DNA of 64,000 nucleotides from Helopsaltes ochotensis. Lineage: Eukaryota > Chordata > Aves > Passeriformes > Locustellidae. The notes under the pieces were generated by a model. The model was given only the letters and a program-made list of their open reading frames with translations. It searched no databases and was not told where the DNA came from. The translations under genes were made by a program, and so were the position numbers. Below, piece after piece: positions 38,571-50,420 of this stretch. Numbering within the stretch: position 1 is the stretch's first letter; each line of letters starts with the position of its first letter. The stretch spans positions 341,542-405,541 of the forward strand of contig VXBM01000026.1 in the NCBI GenBank assembly GCA_013400155.1, read 5' to 3'.

Positions 38571-40844
38571 ATTAGAAAGGTTTGATAATGTGTCAAATGT
38601 TCTACTTCCAAGCAAAGTAGCTAACCCTATGAATTGCTGGAGGCAGAAACGTTCTATTATGCAAAATACTAATTATTTAATTAAATATTAATCTACAAAA
38701 ACCCCAAAACCCTCAACAAAACAGGTCCCTGTAGAAAAATTTATTTTTATTACTATTTTATTTATTTTTACTATGGTATCCTAGATGGATTTTGGTTTCT
38801 TCATTTCATTAAACAGATTAAAAGTCAGTAAGACAACACTTTTCTGATCTAACTTTCAAAATCTATACAAAACATTTTTGATCAACTGTTTCGACTCCAT
38901 TACTCCAAACTTTTTATAGTTCCCCATCTTGTATTGAATTTTTCACTGTGTAGCTCACAGACCGCCTGACAGACTATCTTTCTGGAGTCCATGAAACACA
39001 ATAGCTAAAATTGCTGCTCAGACACCAACTTTACTCTCAAGGCTTTCACTCTGCTCACTCCCATTATTGTTACTTTCTTGCATCATATCCTGCATCCTTC
39101 GGTCAGTCACGCAACTGTTTGTTCATACTTCTCCCGTATTTATACTCCCCTTCACTGAAAAACTCCCCAGACAGCCATACGAGAGTTTTGAAGCCTCCTC
39201 CTCCGATGTGCCGATGCTGCTGGGACGGGAGGCTAAATTAACAACCTGCAATGGTTGCAGAGGACATCAAATATTTACTGCCACAGGTTGAACAGTAGCA
39301 GGGGTACTGAGAAGCTCCTGTGGAGGTACACTAAATGCAACAGTCATCCCTGATGCATGTATCAAAGGCATGCAGTAACTTGCACAGACACACTGATAAA
39401 AATCTCCAAGTCTACCTTGTGAAGCCACAGCCCTCTACTTTTAAAGTTCTTCTACGAATCCAAGCCAGAGCATGTTTTAACATCACCACCACTTAGCGAG
39501 GCTCACTGTCACTGGAACACTGTTATTACAAAGAACAGGAAAGATCCCTTCCTCATAAGACAACTGCAGCATTCAAGATGGCTCCAAACAGTAATTCCAT
39601 TTTCTTTCAGTGTTCGCACCTTGGGAGCCAATCCCATGCTCTAAAAACCACAGATTTCAATAACAGACTTTTTTCTAAACACAGAGGGGACATCAGTCCA
39701 AGACAAAGTCATAGGGTTGGTTATCCCTGACGTTCCACTTGGATGGGTAGCTCTCATTCCAAAAGCAACGGGGGAAGTTGGCACTGATCCCTGAACACTG
39801 ACTGGTGGAACAGGATTTTAGCATGAAGAATCTGACTGCAAGATGAAACAACCACAAAACTGGGCTGACCCAAGAGCTGGGATCAGCATCCACTTCTTGC
39901 TACTGATTACTGCCTACGCTAAGGATGCTGAGGCTCAGTTTGGGCAGATCAAATGTTCCAGGCATAGCCTCATTTCTGTGATTCTCCCAGTCAGTTTCAC
40001 AGCTCTATAATCCAATACCTGAAAATCTACATATATACATATATATGTGATTAGGACTGCAAGTCAGGAATTCGAGGGACCACATCAAAACATTTAATCT
40101 TTATTCTTCCTTCCCACCAAATATTTCCTCCTCAGATATCTAGCAAAAAGCACTTTAGCTGTTGCCCAGGAAGGCACCTTCAGAAAGGTGCATACCTATG
40201 GAGCCATGGGTCATCCTGAAACCAGATACAAAAAAGTATTAACATCTCTTTAATAGTAAATTACTTGAAGATTTCTTCTACAGTGAATTCTGAATTTATT
40301 TCACGCCCAGATGACGAGTCTCACCACATTATTCTACATTCTAATTTTTAAAACAGAAGACGTGTAGTTGCAAAATGTCTCAAAAATCTGCATTATGAAT
40401 GAAACAGATTATGGAATAGATTAGAATGCATTAAGGACTACTGCTCTATGTACAAATCTGCTGCAGCATTGTTGCATCAAACTCAAAAAAAATAAAGCCT
40501 AAGCCCAAAATGCCAAAAAAACCCCCCAGAGACTATGAATGAGAACCATTAACTAGATACAGAATTCTCTATCTGTACTAGAAAAATGACGTTTTCTGTC
40601 CAGTCACTGTCAGAAAAAACACAATGCATCTAAATTCTAAATCATGCTCATTGGACAACTTTTCCTAATAATTTTATTTTCTTCGTTCTCACGTTTTTCA
40701 AAGCAGAATGTAAATTTTCACTAAAAGAGCAGATTCTGGCAAAGGCCAGACAAATCATAGCTACTATCAGTAATAAAAGTTAGTAATTTTATTGATTTCA
40801 CAAAACTAAAACTAACTTGGGTTGTATGACTTCTTTTCAAGTGC
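38571..40844. other. Intronic DNA, partly G+C-richer and unassigned
   Basis: 39000-39990 is richer in G+C than its surroundings and may be a degraded repeat, but I could not match it to a family. The rest is featureless. Confidence 0.45.
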
Positions 40845-40896
40845 AAATAGACAAGGTGACCTTGAGGCCCTTTCCAACTCCACCTTCTATGATTAT
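40845..40896 (+). mobile_element. Very short CR1 3' tail fragment
   Basis: AAGGTGACCTTGAGGCCCTT followed by TCCAACTCCACCTTCTATGA matches the last bases of the CR1 3' UTR in plus orientation, ending in a degenerate terminal unit (TCTATGATTAT). Confidence 0.7.
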
Positions 40897-43082
40897 CAAA
40901 GTAATGCTCTAATTAAGATGCTTCTTTCAATTGAAACACCAAGTTCCAAAGAGATTCTCACTGGTTTTACCAGTTTAGAATTTCTAAATGACAGAAATGC
41001 CAAATGAGATTAAAGCAGCTAATATGATCGAAGAATGTAATGATTTTGAGGTAGCTGCCAGGATCTTGATCCAGAAGAATGACAGCAGGCTATGGACAAT
41101 AAGGGTCTATTTTTTCCCATTACCCTTGCTAGGTAATATTGGCAGGCAGGCATAGTGACATAGAATGTCACATGCTTTGCTGATGCTGCAATGCCAGCAG
41201 GTGATGGAAAACTGGGAAATCTGAGGCATAAAAAGAATTAACATTTATCTAAAAATAGGTATCAACAGATATTCAGTTTCAATTTATGGGACAGAAAAAG
41301 AAATAATCAAACCAGATGGCATCACTTAATGAAAAATAGTTAAGTACTTTGGCAACACAATCGTGGTAAAGCCTCATCTTACATAAAAAGAAGGTTCAAG
41401 TCACAAAAGCAGCAACAAATCATATGGGACATTAATTTGACTGTGATTTACTAGACTAGACATTTCACAAGGCATCTCACCAAATATGTGAACCATTACA
41501 CAGTTACGCAGGTTCTCCGGGTTGCTAAGAGTCAGCTGAAATGGAATCAAACTTTGACCTTCAAATATTTGATATACACTTCAGCTCTCTCCCCTCTCTA
41601 GATGTCAAGTTACACAGGAAGCTAACTAGGATAAAACAAGTATAAACCCTGACTGATTCATTAAATTTCTAATTCTGTCTATAAGATCTAAGCAAAATCA
41701 CAAAAAACGAAAGAAAATAGCCTTGAATTCTCCAAAACAAATAACCTAGTAGCTCAGGATCTTGTCTGTCAAGGAACACTTCTGAAGTTGTAGAGGTTTA
41801 GGAAATGTTATCTGTAAGTCACACTATGTTCAATAGGATGCAACTGTCACCCACTGGATCTCTAGAGCTGACTCACTACAAGCAGTGAGGAGAGTCTCAT
41901 CACAGGCTTGTCTAGACCAATCTATGCATATAGGAGGACAAGTTTCAAAACACAGCATGTAAGTATGTACCTTCTAAATAACTTTCTGATGATCCAAAAT
42001 TGTGGAAAATAATCTAGGATGTGGAGCATCTTCTGCACAGAACTATAGCCCAATCCTCTAATGAGTCTGATGATTCCAGAGCAACACACTGAACTGTGGC
42101 TGCTGATCCTGGCAAATGCTGTCAGACAGAAACAAAACTTGATGCTCCACTACAAAGCAAATCTTAAGACACCTGAGGTACAGGAGGCCACATCAGTCAT
42201 AAGATGCAATGCAAAACCTGGATCCTATACATTAAAAAATGCAAGTAAAAGGTCCTCCAATATTGAGGAAGGTCACATGCCAGGGTTCACAGATTTTGTC
42301 CTGCTGAGCACAAAAAAGTTATAGAGAGCTGAACTCTTGAGTCAAATGACGAAAATATCAGATCACCCAGACATTCCTGTTCCAACATCAGAAACACCAG
42401 AGCTTGCTTGAACCAAAGTTAACTCCTCTAGACCCCCTCAATGCTAAGTGCCATCCCTAACCACAATCAGTGCACTGACATCAAAGAAGCTCCAGGAAGA
42501 CAGCATGTACTGCCAGATGGCCTATCTGTCTCCTGACAGACATCATGTCTGAGCTAGGGCCCTATCACCATTCAGAAAGTTGTAGGTCATCCTTTCAAAT
42601 GAAAATTAGCTGCAAGTAATCAGTAGGCACCTCTCTACCATTATACATTCCCAGCAAGTACATCTCCCAAGACGGAACTCCAGCAACAGAATACTATCTG
42701 GCAGAACTTCTCAAAAAGAGAGCAGCCTCACAGGGCCAGTATGTCAACAATTTGGGGTTCTTTGGCGATGGTAATTGTCATTCAAAATTGGTAAGTGATT
42801 AAATGGATCACTTATGACCAATCTGTTGTGCTTGAGCAGCACAAGGATTTGCTACCTGAACTCATGGGCTGAGCAAATGGCCTGTAACAGGATGTTCTGC
42901 TTATTGTTCTGCCTTTGCATTGGAAGCTGACCCAGAGTGAAGGCTAGGATATTTGGTTTCTTCAGTCTGCAAGTTCCTCAGAAGGAGAATTTCCCAGTTT
43001 CATCTGGAACCCACGGAATCATAATGAAACAATTTCCACTAATCACATCTTCTCCCAGGTCTTGACAGCATGAAAGGAGGCC
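40897..43082. other. Intronic DNA, unassigned G+C-richer segment
   Basis: 41950-43050 is G+C-richer than neighbouring intron and repeat-like in feel, but no family motif was recognised. It contains an imperfect hairpin at 42787-42822 (ATTGGTAAGTGAT with a complementary arm carrying three extra bases). Confidence 0.4.
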
Positions 43083-43119
43083 TCTTGGTATTCCCTGCTA
43101 TTTACAGGGAATACCAAGA
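43083..43119. repeat. Perfect 15-bp hairpin
   Basis: TCTTGGTATTCCCTG (43083-43097) and CAGGGAATACCAAGA (43105-43119) are exact reverse complements around a 7-base loop (CTATTTA). An A/C-rich tract begins about 55 bases to the right. It is probably a template-switch product or a recently formed palindrome. Confidence 0.9.
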
Positions 43120-43174
43120 CCATCATCATCACACCCAGCAAAACAAAACCCACTTTGAAGCTTACAACATTAAA

Positions 43175-43300
43175 ATACAAACAAACAACCAAAAAAAAGC
43201 CCCACCAAAAAACCAAAAAAAAACAAACAAAAAAAAACCCACCCCAAAAAACCACCAACAAAACAAAACAAAACAAACAAATCCAACCAACCAAAAAAAC
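43175..43300. repeat. A/C-rich simple sequence
   Basis: AACAAACAACC, AAACCAAAAAAAAAC and CCACCAACAAAAC units on the plus strand, nearly devoid of G and T. Confidence 0.92.
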
Positions 43301-46300
43301 TCTTACTCCAAAGTCAAGAGGTCACGTTTAGCACATGATTCTCCACGTGACCATAATTTGCTGATGACAGAATAAAGAACAAAAGAAGCTCCAGCAGGAA
43401 GTACAGTTAAGTTTGGCTTTCCACCTTGAGAACAGCATCCTGGTCCAGACTAAGATGCTGTGATGGCATAGCTTGGATACTGAGAATTGGTGAACTGGGA
43501 TAGCAAATCCTAAGCTACCTAGCTGTGAATGGTTATAGGGTCTTGAGTGTGGTTCGTGGAAACTATTTCACTGTGGTTGCACATGTAACTGATCAAATCT
43601 ACTCTTGGAAGAAGAAAAAACAAAACAGTTATTTCAACAGAAAATCTAGTATGTCAGAAAAATATTGGCTCTTCTACAGAGAAAGGTAAGGCAGAACCTT
43701 AACACCGTAACAGGGACCATTAAATCATACCTTAAGCCACTGAGAACACCTTCACACTTTTGAGGAATGCTCATATTTAGGTTCCTGTCAGGGTGTTCTC
43801 CTATGGTACCCTGCTTTGACAGAAATAATGTGACATTACTGAGAACAGGTCCCATTCCTGGGTAAGGTTCTTGCCTACCTAAACGTCTGTGATGCAAAGG
43901 GTTAAAGGGCTGTCTCAAAGAGTTAGAATCTCATTTCTCTTAATCTGCCCTAGAAAAATGCAAAGGGTGAGCTGAAATAGATGGCATTGTTTGTAGATGG
44001 GTTTTTTAAAATTTATTTTTTAAAATAAAAATAATAACCCCACACTTATTAATGGTACTTCACACTAAAAAAATGCAACATTGACAACTAAAAACAGAGA
44101 ACGCAGAAAAAAAAATAAGTGCAGGTTCAACCTTGTCTAACAACTGCAAAAATTGCTTTGAATAAAACAAACTGGAGGAAACCCTAGAGCCAACCAAACT
44201 AATATATAGCTCTTCAAAGCAGCATTGATTGTGGATCAAAGGGAAAGGCCATCAAAACTTCCCAAGCCACAATGTTTCTGCTTGTCTGAAAAAGAATTAA
44301 TGCAGAACAAATATGAAAATAATAGCAGGTCTCTGTTAAGCCTACAACAAAGAAATCCTTAATACCATAAAACAAAGTTAAATCAAATTTTCTGTTTTTA
44401 AAGATACATGAAGCTCCTTTAGCACAATGCTTTTAAATGTTATTTATAGTAACAAAATCAAAGACAACATAAAAGTCAAAGGGATTATCATCAATGGTCT
44501 AGCTATGCAGAAGCTACTCTTCTACTTTTCTGTTTCATTTGTGGTATTCAAATATAAAGATGCAATACAAAAAATACTTCCAATACCGCATGGATCTGTT
44601 TCAACTACACTATCTCAGCATACCAGATGAAGTAACAATCAGCTTTAGGACAGACAGCCACATTAAACAGTAGCATGCAAGCTAATTCCAATGGTTGGTT
44701 TTCATGTTTTCTTCCAGCTTCTTTTCTTTCAGTTTCCCTAATTAATTAGCATAATTTTCTTAAAGTTCACCAGAGGAAACAAATAGCTCTTAGTTGAGAG
44801 CTGGATCCTGTCAAGAGACTACTGCAAGAAATACATGAATTAAGATAGGGATATTACTCATATGCACATATAATATGCACATGTCACCTGAACCACAAGG
44901 ACTCAGCATAGAAGTGTAAAGTACATAAGTCTTCAGTAACACAAGAAAATCTTTCTTTCAGAACAAAATTTGGAGAAGAAAGAGCAAAAGTACTATAGAG
45001 GTGATCCAGCACACAACCAAGGACTACTGTTCTCATCCTTGGGATTTTCTTCTGCTTTATTGTCAGCTTGTGGCAGAGACTTAACTATATTTCAAAATAC
45101 TACTTACAGGAAAGGGCAATAATAAGGGCAAGTTATTAATTAAAAAAATCTTCTTAAAATGTTACCATAAACTATCATCCTTCATCAGCAGATGGTCTAT
45201 GCTTCTGAGTTCTGCATTACCAAAGTGACCAGTCTCCACTCATTCTGTTCAGGCCTTGGGTTTAAAGTTCTACATATAACAACGGATCATGTCTAGAAGT
45301 CAAATGATTAAAGTTGGATCACTGAAGCCTACTTAAAATTGTCATCAGTTCTTATGTGGCAGAGTATCCTGGGGCATGTTTTGTTCTCAGTATTTTTCAT
45401 TTCAATAGTTTTTATGCAGAATTTTATGACATTAAATTTTTAAGAGGCAGAATTCACTATTTCGGGACTTCCAGCAATAGCTTGAGAGTCCTTGTGAAGC
45501 TAAACAGATAAAAGATTTTTCATCTGAAAGGCAATCACTACAAATTGCTTTAACTACTCAAGTGTTTAACCTTTCTATACAATTTTAATGAGTTCCATGT
45601 ATGATCAGAAAACAACAATACAGCTACATCAAATGAGGATCAACTAAGAGACAAAGAAAAGACAGGACGTTTCTCCTCCTTCCTTGAAAGGTTTTCTTTT
45701 GTTCTCATTCTGTTAAGTGTTCTTAGTCCATCAGACACAAAAAGCAGAAGACTGGCATGGAGATAGTGCCCAGGTCATACATAAGCACTGCTGTAGTCTG
45801 CTGCAAAGTAAAAGTGAGTTGACATACCGGGTCTACATCAAATACATGCCCTTTGGCAGGTTGTAAAGACAAGTTGCAATTTTGCCCATAAAAATGTGTG
45901 TTCCACAAAATGGGCTCTGTAACATGAACTGTTAGTGGTATGCCACCATTCCATTGATCCTGCACATGCGTTCATTTCTCAGGAATGCTTGTAAGCTGGG
46001 CTATGCCTTGCCCTAAGATAAGCAGACTTGCATGAGGAAAAAAGCAGTGTGTCACAGACAGAAAGATTTGACTCTCTTCCAGGAGAAGAAAGGAGACTTC
46101 TTCCATAAAATACAAGTTCTGACAAAGGGCATGCCAGTGGCTCCTGCTTTCTTGCCTGTATCACATACATGGTATTTACAGTAAGAGATTAATATAATGG
46201 GAGACCTTTCCTGCTTATGTTTTAAAAATTAAGAGAACAGCTTGAAAAAAACACTGCATTGCGGGAGATTTTCAAAGACCTCTTAATCAAACACTGAAAA

Positions 46301-46689
46301 TAAGTAAATACAACAGTGACAGTTAGTCTGGAGCCTCAGCATTTACACGTAACAATGTGTTTTTAAGACTGCCATGTAATATATTTTTCTGAAGTACTTC
46401 TGCTTTTTTCATTGTGAATATGGGAAACAGAGAGCTGTGAAACAATTCCAGGCTCAAGTCCAGTTTTTGTGCTCCTTTTTATCCCTAACTATCATATGGT
46501 ACATTATGAGTTTCAATATAGATTGAATACAGAGACATGACTGTATCAATTTCTGTTATAATTACTGTGAGAGAAGTAGTAACAGAGAACGAATGAGGCA
46601 AAAGTGTAGCCACAGAAGGAAGATGATTTTACGACTGTGAAACAGAACTACTACAGAGACGCTGTTGGTATTATAACTACCTCTCCCAC
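43301..46689. other. Intronic DNA, nothing recognised
   Basis: A+T-rich. A TAATTAATTA homeodomain-type palindrome occurs near 44739. No repeat family was recognised. Confidence 0.55.
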
Positions 46690-46850
46690 AGATTTCCTGA
46701 ACAGCTTTGAGTGAGGTACTTAATCTTTCCATGTCTCAACTCTGCATGGGTAAAGCAGAGGTCAAAATACTTAACCTCATAGGCATGTTGCAAGTATAGA
46801 AACATTTGCATTTGGGAAGCTACTGGGTGCTGCTAATAATAGCTGTGTAC
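46690..46850 (+). mobile_element. MIR-like SINE relic (3' half)
   Basis: The plus strand follows the MIR 3' half: GAGTGAGGTACTTAATCTTT, CCATGTCTCAACTCTGCATG, GGTAAAGCAGAGGTC, AAAATACTTAACCTCATAGG, CATGTTGCAAGTATAG. These correspond to the CTCAGTTTCC, GTAAAATGGGG and CTACCTCATAGGGTTGTTG blocks. It is diverged and truncated at 5'. Confidence 0.65.
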
Positions 46851-48519
46851 ATACAATTGAAACGTAAAATAAAAATCTGCTTCAGCACTGTTTGAAAGGT
46901 GTACAAAAAATTAAGTACGGCACCTCACAATAAACAAAGAAAACATAATTAAAATTCTGCAGCTCTAGTGAGTGAACTTATAATAGTTGGGAAACTGGCA
47001 TGCAAGTACATAATATAAAATGTATATTGTAATATATGGACATGAACAACAGAGTGCTAAACAAATGTCAGCAATGTTAACTGCATCATTTCATACTTTG
47101 TAGCACTTCACTTTGAAAGCCTAATATTGTTGCAATGTAAGGGCTTTTATAGAAAATCTACAATGTAAATATCCATACAGTTTCTCTATGCATCAATTCA
47201 CCCTCTTTTTCCTAAAAATAATTCAGCAGTACACAATTTTACAACGTATTGATCTAGGTAAGTCATGAGTCGTTTTTGTGAGTAGGTATCAATCAATTCA
47301 TTGTTTACCAGTCTGTGGAAAGAAATTGATTTAATCAAACCTTGCAGTAATACATTATTGATATATCCCAAGAAAACAAAGTCATAATGAACCATCAGGG
47401 TCCTAACACAAAATGCTGTAAGGAGCAGCAATTTCAGCTTCAATTTTTCATTGTAATTTGCAAACATATGTGACTACATACAAGTAGCAAAGACCAACGC
47501 ACCAACTGTAGTTGGTCTGAGCAGCAGCACATGCTATTCACATAACAGACTTGGGACAAGCTCCGCAGAACTTGGCAACCCCAAAGTTGGACAAAACCAC
47601 ACTGTGGACCTTGTGTATCTCCACCACTTATAGACAACAGTGTATCATCTTACATGCTACTTGATTTTAGCAAATCATTACTCTTCTGGGGGGAAATGTG
47701 AAGCAATAGGACATCATGAAAATAAGACTCTCAGCCCTTCTCCACAGCAGTGGGTCAGCCTTTGTTCTTGAGGCTTTAAACTTTTTCACGTATTAGACCA
47801 CATGGGAACAGCGATTTTACTCGATGCACAATAAATTCCTTTATGCACATTTGTCAAACAAAATACAGCTTACAATGGTAACTGTAGCAGCAGCTTGAAA
47901 GAGTAAAGTTAGGGTGGCAATTTGATGTATTTTATACACTTTTGAACACATGTTCGTCAGCTTAGAGCACAGAGAAACAAGTATCGTAGCAACATCTGCT
48001 GCCAAAACTACTTTGGCAAAGGTGAGTGAGTATTTTACTGCAGTAAAACTTCTGTTACAATCACAAGAAATAAGAGAGTACAGTAGTGACACCATATCAG
48101 AGCATCTTCACTAATGCTGCATTATTACAAAATGTTGAGGGATGTATAACAAGCCACATCAGAATTTAGCACTACCCAAGGTATGAGAGTACCTCAATAC
48201 AGCTAACAGAGACATCTATAGGTAGTGTCTGTATAATACCTTATCATTATTTACGTAGCAGAGAGAGGCTGAACTTCCTATCGAGGAATTCACGTAATGA
48301 GGTGAAAACATTTTTACAAGGAAAGTGCTTCACAAATACACTGAACACATAATAGTAGTAAGACAGCATTACCCACTACCAGAAACAGATGCAACACTAG
48401 TAATGGCATGTTACTTTAACAAATCAATCTTTATCAGAGATGAATAAAAGATAAAGTTCGTGGAGATACAAAAAAGCAACGTAGCCAACAGCCTATCTTT
48501 CCAGCTTTGTCATCTTTCT
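46851..48519. other. Intronic DNA, nothing recognised
   Basis: A+T-rich leading into the CpG-rich shore. Open frames are short and lack domains. Confidence 0.55.
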
Positions 48520-48660
48520 ACGCACTCGGCTGGAGCTGAACCAGACCCAACTTTGCCGAAGACACGCATACGGACGTGTACAACCATACGTGCTGTACCG
48601 TGCGTAACTATTTGTTGAAAATTCCTCGAATAGAGAGAACCCAGACATACTCCGAAACGG
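48520..48660. promoter_or_regulatory. CpG-rich, moderate-GC shore of the ASXL3 island
   Basis: In this intron 1 segment, CpG dinucleotides are dense (ACGC, TCGG, GCCG, ACGC, TACGG, GACGTG, TACGTG, CCGTGCG, CTCGA, CCGA) although the surrounding sequence is only moderately G+C-rich. Several ACGTG cores are present, the type bound by bHLH-PAS factors such as HIF. Retained CpG suggests that the segment is unmethylated in the germ line or under constraint. Function is inferred only. Confidence 0.4.
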
Positions 48661-49496
48661 GGAAACAACATAAACAATGTATTCTGTTACACTCAGCAAA
48701 CAGTAATACAGGATCATGAGAACAGATACAGTAGGGTAAGGGAGACAGTTCCTTAATGAAGTGGGAATGGACCGGGTCTCCAGAGCCACGGAGCCTTTCC
48801 AGAAGCGGGTTACATTGCCCTGGACATTGCCCGGCTCCGTGGTGGAAGTAGAGAGGGTGAAGCGAAATCCCAGGTCAGAGTTGTCTCTAACGCCCCTCAC
48901 CCCTGTCCTGTCCCCACTAAAAGAATGGAAAGGCAAACCCCGGCTATTTCACTTTCCTCTAGATTAAAAGGAGGGATTTCCACGGGATATCTGATGCACG
49001 AACTTCGCAGAGATAGACACGATGCCTGGGTATTTACACGCACACACATGCAGAAAGAAGAAAAGAACAGAGGCATTTCCTCACGCACACACCGCGGAAG
49101 GGACGTAGGTATTTCTCCTCTCCAGGCAGGCGGGGACGGGAGGCAGAGCCGCGGGCTGCCCGGACCGCCAGCCCGGCTCAGCCGGGCACACGCACCCGCA
49201 CCCTCCCCACGCTCCCGCACGGGCACTCCCGCGCTCCTTCCCGCTCCCTTGCACATACGCCCCGGCTCTCTCTCCCTCGTTCCCCCTCGCACTCGGAGTC
49301 CCTCGCACACTCTTTCCCCCAGACCCGCTCACACGCTTCTCGCTCTCTGTCTCTCCCCCTCCCATCCCGCCCCACAGTGGCCCCGACCGCAGGCAACAAA
49401 GCGGCGGGCGGGCAGCGCGCCGGGCTGGCGGCGGCGGGACGCGCTCACCCCGCACGCACACGCACACAATGCTGCCGCTGCCACCGCGGCACCTAC

Positions 49497-49550
49497 CAGG
49501 CGGGCAGCCTCGGCCCAGGTGCGGTCCTTCTTCTTCCTCTTGTCTTTCAT
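49497..49550 (-). CDS. ASXL3: ASXL3 coding exon 1 (start codon exon)
   Basis: Read on the minus strand, an ATG at 49550 opens 18 codons, MKDKRKKKDRTWAEAARL, and the next bases are GTAGGT, a good splice donor. The exon therefore ends in phase 0. This basic start followed by RTWAEAARL is the hallmark N terminus of the ASXL family; the MKDKRKKKD spelling fits ASXL3 rather than ASXL1 (MKDKQKKKK) or ASXL2. The product is a large nuclear scaffold that partners BAP1 in the Polycomb repressive deubiquitinase complex acting on H2A ubiquitin (known for the family). The residues here precede and begin the HARE-HTH domain. Reading through the donor gives only alanine- and arginine-rich CpG-island translation, which supports a splice at this point. 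The 5' UTR runs right from 49551 to at least the assembly gap at 49574. The short length is normal for a first coding exon in this family. Confidence 0.93.
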
Positions 49551-49573
49551 GTTTGCATCTCATTGAGGTGGTT

Positions 49574-50033
49574 NNNNNNNNNNNNNNNNNNNNNNNNNNN
49601 NNNNNNNNNNNNNNNNNNNNNNNNNNNNNNNNNNNNNNNNNNNNNNNNNNNNNNNNNNNNNNNNNNNNNNNNNNNNNNNNNNNNNNNNNNNNNNNNNNNN
49701 NNNNNNNNNNNNNNNNNNNNNNNNNNNNNNNNNNNNNNNNNNNNNNNNNNNNNNNNNNNNNNNNNNNNNNNNNNNNNNNNNNNNNNNNNNNNNNNNNNNN
49801 NNNNNNNNNNNNNNNNNNNNNNNNNNNNNNNNNNNNNNNNNNNNNNNNNNNNNNNNNNNNNNNNNNNNNNNNNNNNNNNNNNNNNNNNNNNNNNNNNNNN
49901 NNNNNNNNNNNNNNNNNNNNNNNNNNNNNNNNNNNNNNNNNNNNNNNNNNNNNNNNNNNNNNNNNNNNNNNNNNNNNNNNNNNNNNNNNNNNNNNNNNNN
50001 NNNNNNNNNNNNNNNNNNNNNNNNNNNNNNNNN
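49574..50033. other. Assembly gap (460 N)
   Basis: A run of N lies inside the CpG island, where high G+C often defeats short-read assembly. It probably covers the ASXL3 transcription start and 5' UTR. Any reading frame crossing it is meaningless. Confidence 0.99.
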
Positions 50034-50420
50034 CGGCCCCCTCGGCCCCTTCTCCTCCCTCTCCGCCTTCCGCCCGCTTCGAGCCGCGGCGCGTTCCGTA
50101 AAACCGGCCCGGCGTGCCGCCCGGCCCTCCCCCGGAGTGCGAGCTGGCTCTTACTTACGGCTGGGGCAGTCCCCCGCCCCGGCGGTGCCCGTCCGTGCCC
50201 TCCTGGCTTCGGCTGGAGCCGCTGCGGGAATGCCGAACCAAAGCCGGCCCCGGGCGGGCCGGTGCCAGCGCGCAGGGACCTCGCGTTAGCGTTTCAGCTC
50301 CTTTTCTTGTCGGAACAGGAAAGAACATCTTGTTCCAGTGTGTAAACAAAGGGACTTGATGTGCTGCGCTCGTAAAACCGCCGAAGGAGGTTTTCTTTAA
50401 TTGGATGACCCAGGATTAAG

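Larger units (their letters stand above)
23859..49496 (-). other. ASXL3: ASXL3 intron 1 (complete, about 25.6 kb)
   Basis: The intron is bounded by the GTAGGT donor at 49496 and the TTTTTAG acceptor at 23859 on the minus strand. It is phase 0. Its first few hundred bases are part of the CpG island; the rest is A+T-rich with CR1 insertions, simple sequence and one MIR-like SINE. No additional ASXL3 coding exon is expected here. Confidence 0.88.
49080..50420. promoter_or_regulatory. ASXL3: CpG island promoter of ASXL3 (interrupted by a gap)
   Basis: Base composition changes abruptly to C+G-rich with very frequent CpG, around the ATG exon of ASXL3. GC boxes are visible (for example TCCCGCCCCA near 49365 and GC-rich runs at 50040-50200). 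On the gap's right side there is a forkhead-type motif GTAAACAA at 50342. No TATA box is evident next to exon 1, as expected for a CpG island promoter. The transcription start is probably within or right of the N gap. Divergent transcription to the right is possible, but no right-hand gene was identified. Confidence 0.85.

Noticed and set aside
48925..49566. Frames of 137-213 residues on both strands near exon 1
   Set aside because: CpG-island composition artefacts; only the first 18 codons of the minus-strand frame starting at 49550 are supported as coding.
49377..50345. 322-residue frame through the CpG island
   Set aside because: It crosses 460 N bases and G+C-rich DNA where stops are rare; it is on the strand opposite ASXL3.
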